From contig NZ_CP031320.1 of assembly GCF_003355155.1 (NCBI RefSeq), positions 5,261,367 to 5,325,366 on the forward strand: a stretch of DNA of 64,000 bases, read 5' to 3'. The stretch is from Streptomyces armeniacus (lineage in GTDB: Bacteria > Actinomycetota > Actinomycetes > Streptomycetales > Streptomycetaceae). Both the position numbers and the translations under genes were made by a program. This document shows, piece after piece, positions 1 through 9,000 of this stretch. The first letter of the stretch is position 1; each line of letters opens with the position of its first letter. The notes under the pieces are model-generated. The model worked only from the letters and a program-made list of their open reading frames with translations. It did no database searches and was not told where the DNA came from.

Positions 1-112
1 AGATCGACACCTCGTTGAGGCGCTCGCCGGGACGGAAGTCACCGTTCAGGATCGCCCGCCGCACCGTGTCCGCCACCGATTCGAACAGCAGCTTGTTCTC
101 GACCTCGCGCAT
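1..112 (-). CDS. GntR-family transcriptional regulator, partial (N-terminus only)
   Basis: The beginning of a DNA-binding regulator that runs off the left edge; about 37 residues are visible. They match the first helix of a GntR winged helix, with the typical stretch RRAILNGDFRPGERL. The ATG at 112 is directly preceded in frame by a GTG at 115, and a GAGGAG-type ribosome site lies just upstream, so either codon could start it. It sits 43 bases downstream of the IlvD-like gene on the same strand and is probably the second gene of that operon, sensing a related metabolite. The ligand-binding domain is outside the window, so the subfamily cannot be decided. Confidence 0.8.
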   Translation of the reverse strand, partial: MREVENKLLFESVADTVRRAILNGDFRPGERLNEVSI

Positions 113-155
113 CACAGCACCCAGCCTCTCCTCGTCCCGCCGGCCTGTCACGTGT

Positions 156-1793
156 TCATATCGTGACGGCACCCTCACATGCTTCCGAAACCGACCGTGC
201 GTAGCGCGCCAGTACGCCCCTCGTCGGGAGCTCACGGCCCGGTGCCGGCGTACGGGCCCGCAGGACCGCCTCGTCGACGTCGACGTCCAGCCGCCCCTCG
301 AGAAGATCGACCGAGATCCGGTCGCCCTCCCGTACGTAGGCGATGGGCCCGCCGGAGGCCGCCTCCGGGCAGGCGTAGCCGATGGCCGCGCCGTGCGAGG
401 CGCCGGAGAACCGGCCGTCCGTGATCAGTACGACGGTCTCGGCCAGCCCCATGCCGACGATGGCCGCCGTCGCACCCAGCATCTCCCGGAAGCCGGGGCC
501 GCCCCGGGGGCCCTCGTTGCGGATCACCACCACGTCGCCGGGATCAATCCGGCCGCCGTGGATGGCGGCGATCGCGTCCTCCTCGTTCTCGAACACCTTG
601 GCCGGGCCCGAGTGGCGCAGCAGCCGCGCCGGGACGCCGCCGCTCTTGACGATGGCGCCGCTCGGGGCGAGCGAGCCCCGCAGCACTGTCAGCCCGCCCG
701 TCGGGTCGAGCGGCTCGTCCAGCGGCGCGATCACGCCCTCGGTCCAGCCCGGATCGGCGTCCGCGACCGGGCGGATACGCGCGCTGCCCTCCAGCAGCGG
801 CGCGAGCTCGCGCAGCAGCGCCTGCACTCCCCCGGCCCGGTGGAACTGCGGCAGCGAGACCCCGCCGGACGGGCGCAGTTTGACCAGCGTCGGCGTGGTG
901 GCGGCGAGCGACCCGAAGTCGTCCCAGCCGAACTGCGCCCCCGCCTCGTGCGCGATCGCCGGCAGGTGCAGGGAGATGTTCGTCGAGCCGCACACAGCCA
1001 GCGCCACCCGGGCCGCGTTCCGTATCGCCTCGGAGGTGACGACCTGGTCGATCGTGAACTCCTTCTCGAGCAGCGAGACGATCTCGTACCCGCTGGCGTA
1101 GGCGATCCGCAGGTGCTCGGCGCTGCCGGCCACGACGCTGCCCGCGCCCGGGAGGGACAGGCCCATCGCCTCGGCGCACAGTGCCATCGTGTTGCCGGTG
1201 TACGCGCTCGCGCCGCCGCCGGCGCCGGGCATCTGCGCCAGTTCGAGGCGGTTGAGCTGGGCCTCGCTGATCTCGTCGGCGTGGACGCGGCCGATGCCCT
1301 CGAACACCGTCTCCCAGGAGACCTCCTCCCCGTCGAGCACGCCGGTCTCGGTGGTGCCGGCGTACACGTAGACGGTCGGCAGTCCGCAGCGCAGCGCCCC
1401 CATGAGCATGCCGGGGGTCACCTTGTCGCCGCCGGCGATGATGACCAGCGCGTCGAACGCGTGCGCCTGGACCATCAGTTCCACGGAGTCCGCGATCGTC
1501 TCCCGGGCGGGCAGGACGTACCGCATTCCCTCGCTGGCCTCGCTGAGGACGTCGGTGGCGTGGATGACTCCGAACTCCATCGGGGTCGCGCCCGCCGCGA
1601 GCACCCCGTCCTTGACCCGGCGGGCGACGCGCTCGAGGTGGACGTTCTCGGCGGCGATCTCGTTCCAGGCACAGGCCACGGCGACCAGCGGACGGCGCAG
1701 CTCCTCCTCGGTACGTCCGGTTCCGTAGAACCACGACCGGGCGAACGCACGGTCGGTGCCCTGATAGCGGGCCCAGCTGCGGCGCGAACTCAT
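156..1793 (-). CDS. IlvD/Edd-family dehydratase homologue lacking the Fe-S cysteines
   Basis: A 545-residue member of the dihydroxy-acid / sugar-acid dehydratase family. Family landmarks are clear: AWNEIAAENVHL near residues 42-53, GGDKVTPGML near 121-130, an AYTGNTMA segment near 197-204, and the C-terminal TDGRFSGAS motif that carries the catalytic serine in known members. In real dehydratases the first three landmarks each hold a cysteine that ligates the iron-sulfur cluster (TPCN, GCDK, ACGG). Here those positions read Glu49, Gly122 and about Gly194, while the metal-site Asp-Lys and the serine motif are kept. So the fold is intact but the classical cluster cannot be built. A GGAG lies eight bases before the ATG at 1793. 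It is followed by a GntR regulator and preceded by a strong promoter. Substrate unknown; it may be a cluster-free enzyme or a binding protein. Confidence 0.85.
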   Translation of the reverse strand: MSSRRSWARYQGTDRAFARSWFYGTGRTEEELRRPLVAVACAWNEIAAENVHLERVARRVKDGVLAAGATPMEFGVIHATDVLSEASEGMRYVLPARETIADSVELMVQAHAFDALVIIAGGDKVTPGMLMGALRCGLPTVYVYAGTTETGVLDGEEVSWETVFEGIGRVHADEISEAQLNRLELAQMPGAGGGASAYTGNTMALCAEAMGLSLPGAGSVVAGSAEHLRIAYASGYEIVSLLEKEFTIDQVVTSEAIRNAARVALAVCGSTNISLHLPAIAHEAGAQFGWDDFGSLAATTPTLVKLRPSGGVSLPQFHRAGGVQALLRELAPLLEGSARIRPVADADPGWTEGVIAPLDEPLDPTGGLTVLRGSLAPSGAIVKSGGVPARLLRHSGPAKVFENEEDAIAAIHGGRIDPGDVVVIRNEGPRGGPGFREMLGATAAIVGMGLAETVVLITDGRFSGASHGAAIGYACPEAASGGPIAYVREGDRISVDLLEGRLDVDVDEAVLRARTPAPGRELPTRGVLARYARSVSEACEGAVTI

Positions 1794-1837
1794 CGGCTCG
1801 TCTCCACTCCGTCGGGGGTGTCCCTCATTGCCCGGTG

Positions 1838-1882
1838 ACGCTAGGAGTCCATCTGTGAAATGTCAACACTTTACTTTTGACA
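1838..1882 (-). promoter_or_regulatory. Strong sigma-70-type promoter with overlapping inverted repeat
   Basis: On the minus strand TTGACA (1866-1861) is followed after exactly 17 bases by TAGCGT (1843-1838), a good vegetative promoter pointing at the IlvD-like gene 45 bases away. The -35 box is one arm of an inverted repeat, TGTCAA (1861-1866) and TTGACA (1877-1882) with a 10-base AT-rich centre. The local AT richness is unusual here. I infer that the repeat is the operator of the GntR regulator encoded in the same operon. Confidence 0.6.
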
Positions 1883-1965
1883 GTTGGCAGAGTGCTGCCT
1901 GAGGGCAGGTCGAGGCGCCGCGTGAGCGCTCAGACGGGGGCGGGCAGGGGCGGCGTGCCCCGGGA

Positions 1966-2514
1966 TCAGGTCCGGCCGCCGCGGCGGCGGCGCGCGCGAT
2001 AGGCCGCGGCCTTCACGCGGTTCCCGCACTCCTCCATGCCGCACCACGTACGGCGGGCACCCTGGGACCGGTCGACGTAGAGCCGTGTACAGCTCTCGCG
2101 TCCGCACTCCTTGAGCACGAGGTCGCGGTCCGCGAGCAGCTCGATCGCCGCCGCGGCGACGTCGGCCAGTACGGCGGCGGTGTCGCCGCGGACCTCGGCT
2201 CCCGCGTCGGTGAGCACGACCCGCCTGCCGGGGGTCGCGGCGATCCGGTTCACGACGTCCAGGGCGCCGCGGTCGAACCGGCGCCCTTCCAGGCGGTCCT
2301 GAGCCAGCCGGTGCACCGCCTCGCGCAGTTCGAGGGCCCTGGCGAACCCGCCCGTGTCCACGTCGGCCGGGCCGCCGGGCAGCAGCCCCGCCTCGTCGAT
2401 CCACCGGCGCAGGTCGGCGGGGCCGGCGAGCCGGTCGCGCGGTGCCGTACGGCGCCACTGCAGCGTTCCGGCGAGATCGAGCGCGGCGTTGCCGCTGACG
2501 AACGCGTAGTCCAC
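1966..2514 (-). CDS. CGNR zinc finger / ABATE domain regulator
   Basis: A protein of about 182 residues with the two-part architecture of the ABATE-CGNR family: an N-terminal stress-type domain beginning DYAFVSGNAALDLAGT and a C-terminal zinc finger. The finger shows CGRESC, then WCGMEECGNRVKAAAYR, giving the Cys pairs and the CGNR signature. Family members are thought to bind DNA and act as repressors. The GTG at 2514 is chosen because homologues start at this DYAFVSGN segment; no good ribosome site precedes it, so it may be leaderless. It is transcribed divergently from the HAD hydrolase 72 bases away and may control it. Confidence 0.85.
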   Translation of the reverse strand: MDYAFVSGNAALDLAGTLQWRRTAPRDRLAGPADLRRWIDEAGLLPGGPADVDTGGFARALELREAVHRLAQDRLEGRRFDRGALDVVNRIAATPGRRVVLTDAGAEVRGDTAAVLADVAAAAIELLADRDLVLKECGRESCTRLYVDRSQGARRTWCGMEECGNRVKAAAYRARRRRGGRT

Positions 2515-2586
2515 GGCACCATCTTGACCGGTGACGCGGGGGCACACAGAATCACCCCCTGAACCGGTGACGATTTTGGGAGAGCC

Positions 2587-3288
2587 ATGCCGCCACTGCA
2601 CACCGCCGACCTCGACCTCGACGTGGACACGATCGTCTTCGACATCCTGGGCACCCTCGTGGACCACACCGCGGGCCTGCGCGCCGCCCTGGCCCAGCTC
2701 GCCCCCGATCCCGGGCAGGTCGACGGCCTGGTCGCGCTCTGGGGCCGCCGTATCTCCGCCGAGCACCGCCGGATCGTCGACGGCGAACGGGCCTACGCGC
2801 CCGGCACGGTGCTGGACCGCGAGGCCGCGCGGGAGGTCGCCGAGGCCGCGGGCGTGTCCGGCCCGGGCGCCGTCGACACGCTGGTACGCGCCGCCCGGCA
2901 GCGCCCCGCCTGGCCGGACTCCGCGGACGCGCTGGCCCGGCTCGGCGCCGGCCACGAGCTGATCGGCCTGTCCAACGCGGACACGACGGACCTGCTGCGG
3001 ATGAACGCCTCCGCCGGGCTGCGCTGGCACACCGCGCTGTCCACGCAGGCCGTCGGCAGCTACAAGCCCGACCCGGCCGTGTACCGGCTGGCCATCGACT
3101 CCGCGGACAGGCCCCCGGGCCGGATGCTGATGATCGCCGCGCACGCCTGGGACCTGCGCGGCGCGCAGGCGGCCGGGCTGCGCACCGCCTACCTCGAACG
3201 TCCCGGCGGCGATCCGCCCACCGCCGAGGACCGGTTCGACCTGCGTCTGGGCGCGCTCGCCGAGCTGACCGGCGCCCCGCGCCCCTGA
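2587..3288 (+). CDS. Haloacid dehalogenase, type II (HAD superfamily)
   Basis: A 233-residue soluble hydrolase. Motif I is FDILGTLVD with nucleophile Asp19, motif II is the Ser of GLSNADT, motif III is the Lys of SYKPDPAVYRLA, and motif IV lies in the region IAAHAWDLRGAQAAGL, which is diagnostic of L-2-haloacid dehalogenases. Family members hydrolyse the carbon-halogen bond of short 2-haloacids, although many genomic members have other substrates. GGGAG lies just before the ATG. It is divergent from the CGNR regulator. Confidence 0.85.
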   Translation: MPPLHTADLDLDVDTIVFDILGTLVDHTAGLRAALAQLAPDPGQVDGLVALWGRRISAEHRRIVDGERAYAPGTVLDREAAREVAEAAGVSGPGAVDTLVRAARQRPAWPDSADALARLGAGHELIGLSNADTTDLLRMNASAGLRWHTALSTQAVGSYKPDPAVYRLAIDSADRPPGRMLMIAAHAWDLRGAQAAGLRTAYLERPGGDPPTAEDRFDLRLGALAELTGAPRP

Positions 3289-3406
3289 CCGGCGGCCCGG
3301 AGCGCGCGGGCCCGGAGTGCGCGGGCCCGGCGGAGACGGCGGCGCGGTCACGTAGGGGCGGTCGCCCCGACAGCGGTCCTCGTACGGGCGGTCACCGTAC
3401 CGGCGG

Positions 3407-3748
3407 TCACCGTACGGGCTTGAGCGGGTCGTGCCCGATGTCCATCAGGCCGTGCCGCCAGTCCGCGCCGCCGCTCTTGGGGTCCAGCTCCGGCGGGCGC
3501 TGCGACCGTACGACGTCGCAGACCCGCTCGATGACCCTCGCGTCGTCGTCCGTCAGGTCGGTGCGGCGTTTGCCGAGGATCTCCAGTACGCGGCGGCCGG
3601 TGCGCTTCCCCGCCCGGTCGGGCAGCTCCTCCGTCTCCTCGCCCGCGTCCTCGGCACGCAGCCACTCCTGCAGTTCGCGCGAGGTCATGTTGACGACGGT
3701 GTGGAACTCGTCCCACAGCTCGTCGCTCACCCCTGCCGACGCTGCCAT
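3407..3748 (-). CDS. DUF3140 family protein
   Basis: A 113-residue soluble protein. The visible signature is DEFHTVVNMTSRELQEWL, then LPDRAGKRTGRRVLEILGKR, DLTDDDARVIERV and a C-terminal WRHGLMDIGHDPLK, which together match the actinobacterial DUF3140 family. Function is unknown; some members are annotated as DNA-binding without proof. The ATG at 3748 has GGGAGG five bases upstream. About 210 bases separate it from the divergent alpha/beta hydrolase, with nothing recognisable between. Downstream, at 3289-3406, there are only short GC-rich direct repeats. Confidence 0.8.
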   Translation of the reverse strand: MAASAGVSDELWDEFHTVVNMTSRELQEWLRAEDAGEETEELPDRAGKRTGRRVLEILGKRRTDLTDDDARVIERVCDVVRSQRPPELDPKSGGADWRHGLMDIGHDPLKPVR

Positions 3749-3959
3749 GGCGGCCTCCCGGTGGTCGAGGAAATCAGCCCTGGCCGGGTTTCCGTGCCGG
3801 CACCGGGCAAACCACCGCGCGGGCCGGTGTGGACCCGGCGTACGCGGGTACCCCGTGTCCCGTAACGGCAGGTCAGCGGCAAGGTCAGCGGCCGTACGGA
3901 CCGCCTCGCCGGACCGTGGCGATCCGGGTGCGAGCCGCGTGCGCGGACCGGAGGTGACC

Positions 3960-4619
3960 ATGGGTACGACGGCGTACGACGCCGACGGCGTCCGGCTCGC
4001 CGGCGACCTGGTGCTGCCGGAGACGGCGGCGACCGGGGTGGTGAGCTTCGCGCACGGCAGCGGCAGCTCCCGGCACAGCCCGCGCAACCGGGCCGTGGCG
4101 GAGGTGCTGCGGCGGGCGGGACTCGGCACGCTGCTGATCGACCTCCTCACCGCGGAGGAGGAGCGTACGGACGACGCCACCGGCGAACTGCGCTTCGACA
4201 CCGGGCTGCTGGGTCGGCGCATGCAGGCGACGGTCGACTGGCTCGCCGGCCAGGCGGCCACCCGCGACCTGCCGGTCGGACTGTTCGGCGCGAGCACAGG
4301 CGCCGCGGCGGCGCTGATCGCCGCGGCGGAGCGGCCGGCCCGGGTGCGAGCCGTGGTCTCCCGGGGCGGTCGCCCCGATCTCGCGGGCGCCGCGCTGTCC
4401 GGCGTACACGCCCTGGTGCTGCTGATCGTGGGCGGCGAGGACCGCGAGGTGCTCCGGCTGAACGAGCAGGCGGCGGAGCGGCTGCCCGCGTCCTGCCGCG
4501 TCCACGTCGTACCGGGCGCCACCCACCTGTTCCCGGAGCCGGGCGCGCTGGAGGAGGTCGCCGAACGGGCGACGGACTGGTTCGCGCGCATGACGCCGGA
4601 GGAGCCGGGCGCGGTGTAG
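3960..4619 (+). CDS. Dienelactone-hydrolase-like alpha/beta hydrolase
   Basis: A 219-residue cytoplasmic alpha/beta hydrolase. It begins in the core fold (VSFAHGSGSSRHSPRN is the oxyanion-region strand), has a nucleophile elbow GASTGAAA, an acid in VGGEDREV and the histidine in GATHLFPEPG. This short form is common in Streptomyces and is often found fused to phosphoribosyltransferase domains elsewhere. A perfect GGAGGTG ribosome site lies right before the ATG at 3960. Substrate unknown. Confidence 0.8.
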   Translation: MGTTAYDADGVRLAGDLVLPETAATGVVSFAHGSGSSRHSPRNRAVAEVLRRAGLGTLLIDLLTAEEERTDDATGELRFDTGLLGRRMQATVDWLAGQAATRDLPVGLFGASTGAAAALIAAAERPARVRAVVSRGGRPDLAGAALSGVHALVLLIVGGEDREVLRLNEQAAERLPASCRVHVVPGATHLFPEPGALEEVAERATDWFARMTPEEPGAV

Positions 4620-4718
4620 GGAAGCGGACAGCGCCCGCTCCGTACTCCCCCTGACTCCGCCCCGAAACCCCCGTTATGGTCGTGGTCTTGACCGGAAACC
4701 ACGGGGAGACACGGGGAC

Positions 4719-7268
4719 ATGGGCATACGGGGGGCGGCGCGGGTGCGGCGCGTGGTGCTTTCGGCGGCGGTCGGGGCGGTGCTCGCAGCGACGGGATGCA
4801 CCGGCCAGGACGACGGCGGGCAGTCGGACGAGGAGAACACCGGGAAGGCCGTGGCGCTGAGCGAGGCGCAGGTCTGGAGTGGTGAGAGCGCCCTCGGCGT
4901 GGAATCGGCCGAGGGAGTCGCCTTCCGCGGGGACGACGCGGTGGTCCTGGGCCGGGACGGGGAGCTGGGCGTGGTGGACGCGGACAGCGGTACGCCCCGC
5001 TGGCGCAGGAACGACGGCGACCTGGCGGCCGAGGCGCGGCTCCGCTTCCGGCTCGGCGACGACAAGAAGCACACCGTTCTGGATGGCGGCACGCCCGGGA
5101 ACACAGCGGGTATGGACGGCCGCCCGCTGATCACGGGCGAGGGCGAGCGGTGGTCGGTGCTGGCCCGGTACAGGGGCGAGGACGGACGCGGCGTCGTCGC
5201 GCTCTCCGGGGACGACGGGCGGCCGCGGTGGCGGACGGAGCTGCCCGCCCAGGACGGCGGTGACAGCCACAGCACCCCCGGCGATGACATCCGGCTGCTC
5301 GCCGCCGACGCGCGTACCGCGCTGGTCGCCGTGGCCCCCGAGGACAGCACTGAGGTGGTCACGTACGCGCTCGACGCCGCCGACGGGCGGGTCCTCTGGA
5401 AACGCGAGGGCGCCTGGGTGTACGACTTCGCCGGCGGTGACACCGTCCTCGGCGAGCGGCCCGCAGCAGGGGACTTCGACCCGTCGTCGGGGCAGCGCGA
5501 CGAGCGTGGCTGGGTGATGGCGCTGGACGCCCGCAGCGGCAAGGAGAAGTGGAGCCTGAAGACCGCGCACCCCGGCTACCGGCTGCGGGGAGCGGTCGAG
5601 GGCCGTGCGGTCGTCGCGGCCCAGGACGGGCCGTCCGAGCCGGCCGCTCTCGTCCTCGACACCACGACCGGGCGCAAGACCAGCGGGCTCAAGTACGGCA
5701 AATACACCTGCCGTGAGGACGCCGGCGCGCGGCTGCTCGCCTGCGCCGCCGCCGCCGACAAGGGCCTGCTCACCCTCCGCGCGGGCAAGGGCGGCAAGCC
5801 CGTGCAGAGCACGGTCTCCTCGGAGGAGCTCCTGTCCGTGGACGCCGTGCACGCGGAACGCGTCTATCTGGAAGGCGGGTTGGTCACCGGCCTGTCCGGC
5901 AAGACCCGCCGCGAGGGTCTCCCGGGCCGTACGCTCGCCGTCTCGGACCGGCACGCGGCCTTCGAGACCGGGGACGGCGGCACCGGCGGCACCGGCCCGC
6001 TGAAGGTGTTCCGGGTCTCCGCCGGGGGCGAGGCCCCGGACGAGCCGGAGGGGCCGGGCAAGGCGTCGGTGCGCCCCCTCTCGTTCACCGAGGAGCCGGA
6101 GTGGACGGTGACCTCGGCCACCGGCTCGGAGACCAGGGTGAACGGCCCGGAGAAGGACCGCCTCGAACTGCGGGAGGTCTCTGACGTACGGCTGGTGGGG
6201 GACGTGCTGGTGTACAGCGGCGGCACCCGCCAGGTCGGCTACGCCGGGGGCCGGCTGGCCGGACTCGACGCGGCGACGGGCAAGTTGCGCTGGACCGTCG
6301 ACGGCGATGACCTCGGCGAGGGCCACCACCTGCTGCCCGTGCCGGACGCCGCCGGGGACCACAGGATGCCCGTCGTGGCGACCGGCGGCAGCCATGTCCT
6401 GGTGTCCTACTACCCGGGGACCGGCCGCGACGGAGTCGCGGCCGTCTCCGTCAAGGACGGCAGCGTCGCCTGGAAGCGTGACGTGGCGGGCGGGGACGGC
6501 GGCACCGTACGGGCCGCCGACGCGCACTCGTACGCCGTCGAGTCCAGCACGACCGGGGGCGGGGACGAGAACAAGACCTGGGACTACACGGTGCGTGTGT
6601 ACGACCTGAAGTCCGGTGAGCTCACCGCGACCAGGAAGGGCGTACGCGAACCGCACCTGTACGACGGCACGGTGGTCGCGAGCGTCCAGCAGCCGAAGAG
6701 CAGGGACGCGAACACGGACGTCGTGGCCTTCACCGCGAAGACCGGCAAGGAGAAGTGGCGCCTGGGCGACCGGTACCGCGATCCGGCCGTCGTCCACGTC
6801 GCGGGCGGTGCCGCCGTGATCACGCACGCGGCCGGCACGGCGGTGGTCGGCACGGCCACGGGCAGGGAACTGGCCCGGACACCCGGCCAGGCGGCGGGCT
6901 GCCACGGAGACGGCCCTCTGATCGTCTGCCAGGCCGGGCTGCAGAGCACCGGACTCCACCCTGTCACGGTCGAACTCACCAAGAGCGCCTCCCGTGTCAG
7001 CGCGAAGGTGCGCGGGCTGCCGTCACTGACGGGCCCCGCGTCGTACACGGCCGTGGACGACCGCTTCTTCCGGCGGGCCGGGACCTCGGCGGGCGAGGCC
7101 GAGCCGGTCGCCACCGTCGACGCCCGGGGCCGCAAGGCTGCCGGAGAGCTGCCCGGACTGCCGGTCGCCCTGGACGACGACCGCGTCTGCCTCATGGACG
7201 GCAAGCTCACGCCGTACGGGAGCCCGTGGAGCGGGAACCACGAGGTCACCGTCCACCGGCGCGGCTGA
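4719..7268 (+). CDS. PQQ-like beta-propeller lipoprotein
   Basis: An 849-residue exported lipoprotein. A basic N-terminus and hydrophobic stretch end in the lipobox LAATGC (Cys about residue 27), followed by an acidic, flexible linker. The rest consists of repeated propeller blades with the Trp signature (for example PRWRTELP, VLWKREGAW, KEKWSLKTA, KLRWTVDG, VAWKRDV, KEKWRLGD) each after a Gly/Asp turn. No PQQ-dehydrogenase catalytic residues are evident, so it more likely works as an outer-surface scaffold or binding protein, as BamB-like proteins do. GGGGA lies just before the ATG. It stands alone. Confidence 0.8.
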   Translation: MGIRGAARVRRVVLSAAVGAVLAATGCTGQDDGGQSDEENTGKAVALSEAQVWSGESALGVESAEGVAFRGDDAVVLGRDGELGVVDADSGTPRWRRNDGDLAAEARLRFRLGDDKKHTVLDGGTPGNTAGMDGRPLITGEGERWSVLARYRGEDGRGVVALSGDDGRPRWRTELPAQDGGDSHSTPGDDIRLLAADARTALVAVAPEDSTEVVTYALDAADGRVLWKREGAWVYDFAGGDTVLGERPAAGDFDPSSGQRDERGWVMALDARSGKEKWSLKTAHPGYRLRGAVEGRAVVAAQDGPSEPAALVLDTTTGRKTSGLKYGKYTCREDAGARLLACAAAADKGLLTLRAGKGGKPVQSTVSSEELLSVDAVHAERVYLEGGLVTGLSGKTRREGLPGRTLAVSDRHAAFETGDGGTGGTGPLKVFRVSAGGEAPDEPEGPGKASVRPLSFTEEPEWTVTSATGSETRVNGPEKDRLELREVSDVRLVGDVLVYSGGTRQVGYAGGRLAGLDAATGKLRWTVDGDDLGEGHHLLPVPDAAGDHRMPVVATGGSHVLVSYYPGTGRDGVAAVSVKDGSVAWKRDVAGGDGGTVRAADAHSYAVESSTTGGGDENKTWDYTVRVYDLKSGELTATRKGVREPHLYDGTVVASVQQPKSRDANTDVVAFTAKTGKEKWRLGDRYRDPAVVHVAGGAAVITHAAGTAVVGTATGRELARTPGQAAGCHGDGPLIVCQAGLQSTGLHPVTVELTKSASRVSAKVRGLPSLTGPASYTAVDDRFFRRAGTSAGEAEPVATVDARGRKAAGELPGLPVALDDDRVCLMDGKLTPYGSPWSGNHEVTVHRRG

Positions 7269-7286
7269 CCGCTGCCGCGGGGCGCG

Positions 7287-8789
7287 TCAGCCGTGTGCGT
7301 CCAGCGTGGGCGCGAGGTGCTCCGCGAGCATCATCGTGGACAGGTTGGTGTTGGCGTTGGGGATGACCGGCATGATCGACGCGTCGATCACCCGCAGGCC
7401 CTCGAGTCCGTGCACCCGCCCCAGATGGTCCACGACGCTGGCGGGATCGTCGGCGGGGCCCATTCGGCAGGTGCCGACGGGGTGCTGGTAGAGGTTGGTG
7501 CCCTCGCGCAGGGCGGCGTCCAGCTCCTCGTCGCTGCTGACGGCAGGCCCCGGCCACAGCTCGGCGCCCAGGTGCCCGGCCAGCGGGGCGGTGGCGGCGA
7601 GGCCGCGGGCCCGTACGACGCCGGCGCGCAGCCGCGCCAGGTCGGCGGGGTGCCGGAGCAGGCCGGTGTCGATCTCCGGCAGGGTGTCGGGCGCGGGGCC
7701 GCGCAGCCGCAGCTGACCGCGTGAGCTGGGCGCGAGCAGCCCCACCAGCACCGTCAGTTCGGGCTCCGGGCCCTCCTCACCCTCGGTGATCGGGCCGGGG
7801 AAGATATGCAGGTCGGGGGCGGTCTCGCCGGGGCCGCTGCGGGTGGTGAGCAGTGCCAGGCAGGCCAGCGCGCGCGGGGTGCCGTGCGCGGCGAAGCGCA
7901 GCCGCAGCAGCGGGTGGTCGTGCAGGTTGCGGCCCACTCCGGGCAGCGCGTGCCGTACGTGGATGCCCAGCCGGCGCAGATCCTGTTCCGGTCCGATGCC
8001 GGAGCGGAGCAGCGCGGCGGGGCTGCCGTACGCGCCGGCCGCGAGGATCACCGTACGGGCGGGCACCGTCTCCGGCGGCTCGGCCAGCGCCACTCCGGCC
8101 GCGCGGCCGTCCCGCAGCAGCACGCGGTCGACGAGGACGCCGGAGCGGACCGTGAGGTTGGGGCGGTGCCGGGCGCGGGCCAGATAGGTGAGCGCGGTGG
8201 ACTGCCGTACGCCGCCGACGACGTTGAGCGGCCCCTCGCCCCAGCCGGACGCGCCCGGGGCGTTGAAGTCGGCGGCCGGCGGGTAGCCGGCGGCGTCGCA
8301 GGCGTCGAGGAACGCCCGCTGGTGCTCGGGCAGTTCGGGTCTCGGCACGCGGGCGATGGGGACGGGGCCGTCCCGGCCGTGTACGGGGGCGGAGGGGTGG
8401 TCGAGGTCGTGCTCGACGCGCGTGAACGCGGGCAGGACGTCGTCGAACGACCAGCCGGGGTTGCCGGCGGCGGCCCAGGCGTCGTAGCAGCTGGGGTGGC
8501 CGCGCAGGGCCATCGCGTTGTTCGTCGCCGAGCTGCCGCCCACGATCCGCCCGGCGAACACGGGGCTGCGCCGGCCCAGGTCGCCCAGCCGCGCCTCCAG
8601 GCCCCAGTCGTAGCCGGTGGGCGACAGGTCGCGGGCGTCGGTCACCTCGGGCGGCTGCGCGTCCGCCGTCGAGCCGAAGTCCGGGCCCGCCTCCAGCAGC
8701 AGCACCGACCGGTCGGCGCGCTCGGACAGCCGGGACGCCAGCACGCCGCCCGCGGAGCCGGCGCCGACGACAACCACATCGAATGCCAT
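7287..8789 (-). CDS. GMC-family FAD oxidoreductase
   Basis: A 500-residue flavoenzyme of the glucose-methanol-choline family. The FAD-binding GAGSAGG is at residues 9-15 and LLLEAGP follows at the end of the second strand. The loop with VGGSSATNNAMALRGHP is the GMC signature. The C-terminus has YQHPVGTCRMG, with the catalytic His, and VIDASIMPVIPNANTNL, with the second catalytic polar residue. Enzymes of this type oxidise primary or secondary alcohols. I chose the ATG giving MAFDVVVVGAG; another start 18 bases upstream is possible. Faces the PQQ lipoprotein tail to tail. Confidence 0.85.
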   Translation of the reverse strand: MAFDVVVVGAGSAGGVLASRLSERADRSVLLLEAGPDFGSTADAQPPEVTDARDLSPTGYDWGLEARLGDLGRRSPVFAGRIVGGSSATNNAMALRGHPSCYDAWAAAGNPGWSFDDVLPAFTRVEHDLDHPSAPVHGRDGPVPIARVPRPELPEHQRAFLDACDAAGYPPAADFNAPGASGWGEGPLNVVGGVRQSTALTYLARARHRPNLTVRSGVLVDRVLLRDGRAAGVALAEPPETVPARTVILAAGAYGSPAALLRSGIGPEQDLRRLGIHVRHALPGVGRNLHDHPLLRLRFAAHGTPRALACLALLTTRSGPGETAPDLHIFPGPITEGEEGPEPELTVLVGLLAPSSRGQLRLRGPAPDTLPEIDTGLLRHPADLARLRAGVVRARGLAATAPLAGHLGAELWPGPAVSSDEELDAALREGTNLYQHPVGTCRMGPADDPASVVDHLGRVHGLEGLRVIDASIMPVIPNANTNLSTMMLAEHLAPTLDAHG

Positions 8790-8900
8790 GAAAACGACTC
8801 TAACCACGCCGCACGCGCGACCCCCGGGACCGACGCTCGTGCTGCCGCCAGTCGGGGCGAGGTCGGGGTCGGGGGCACGGTCGGGGGTGCAGTCGGAGGC

Positions 8901-8924
8901 ACGGGCACGGGCACGGGCACGGGC
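8901..8924 (+). repeat. Hexanucleotide tandem repeat, four units
   Basis: ACGGGC is repeated four times without interruption in the noncoding interval between the GMC oxidoreductase and the small PH-like gene. Likely a slippage-prone simple repeat; no function is suggested. Confidence 0.7.
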
Positions 8925-9000
8925 CGGATGCGGCGGCGGGGGCCGTGTGCCGCCCCGCTACGATGTGCCGTCCGCTCGACTCCCCTCCCTGGAGGACGTG

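Noticed and set aside
3407..5542. A 711-codon minus frame containing the DUF3140 gene
   Set aside because: Only the last 113 codons are conserved protein; the upstream part is Ser/Arg/Pro-rich noise. The gene was cut to 3407-3748.
4674..6959. Long minus-strand open frame opposite the propeller lipoprotein
   Set aside because: It is a by-product of high-GC codon bias; no ribosome site, no recognisable domain, while the plus frame has a lipobox and propeller blades.
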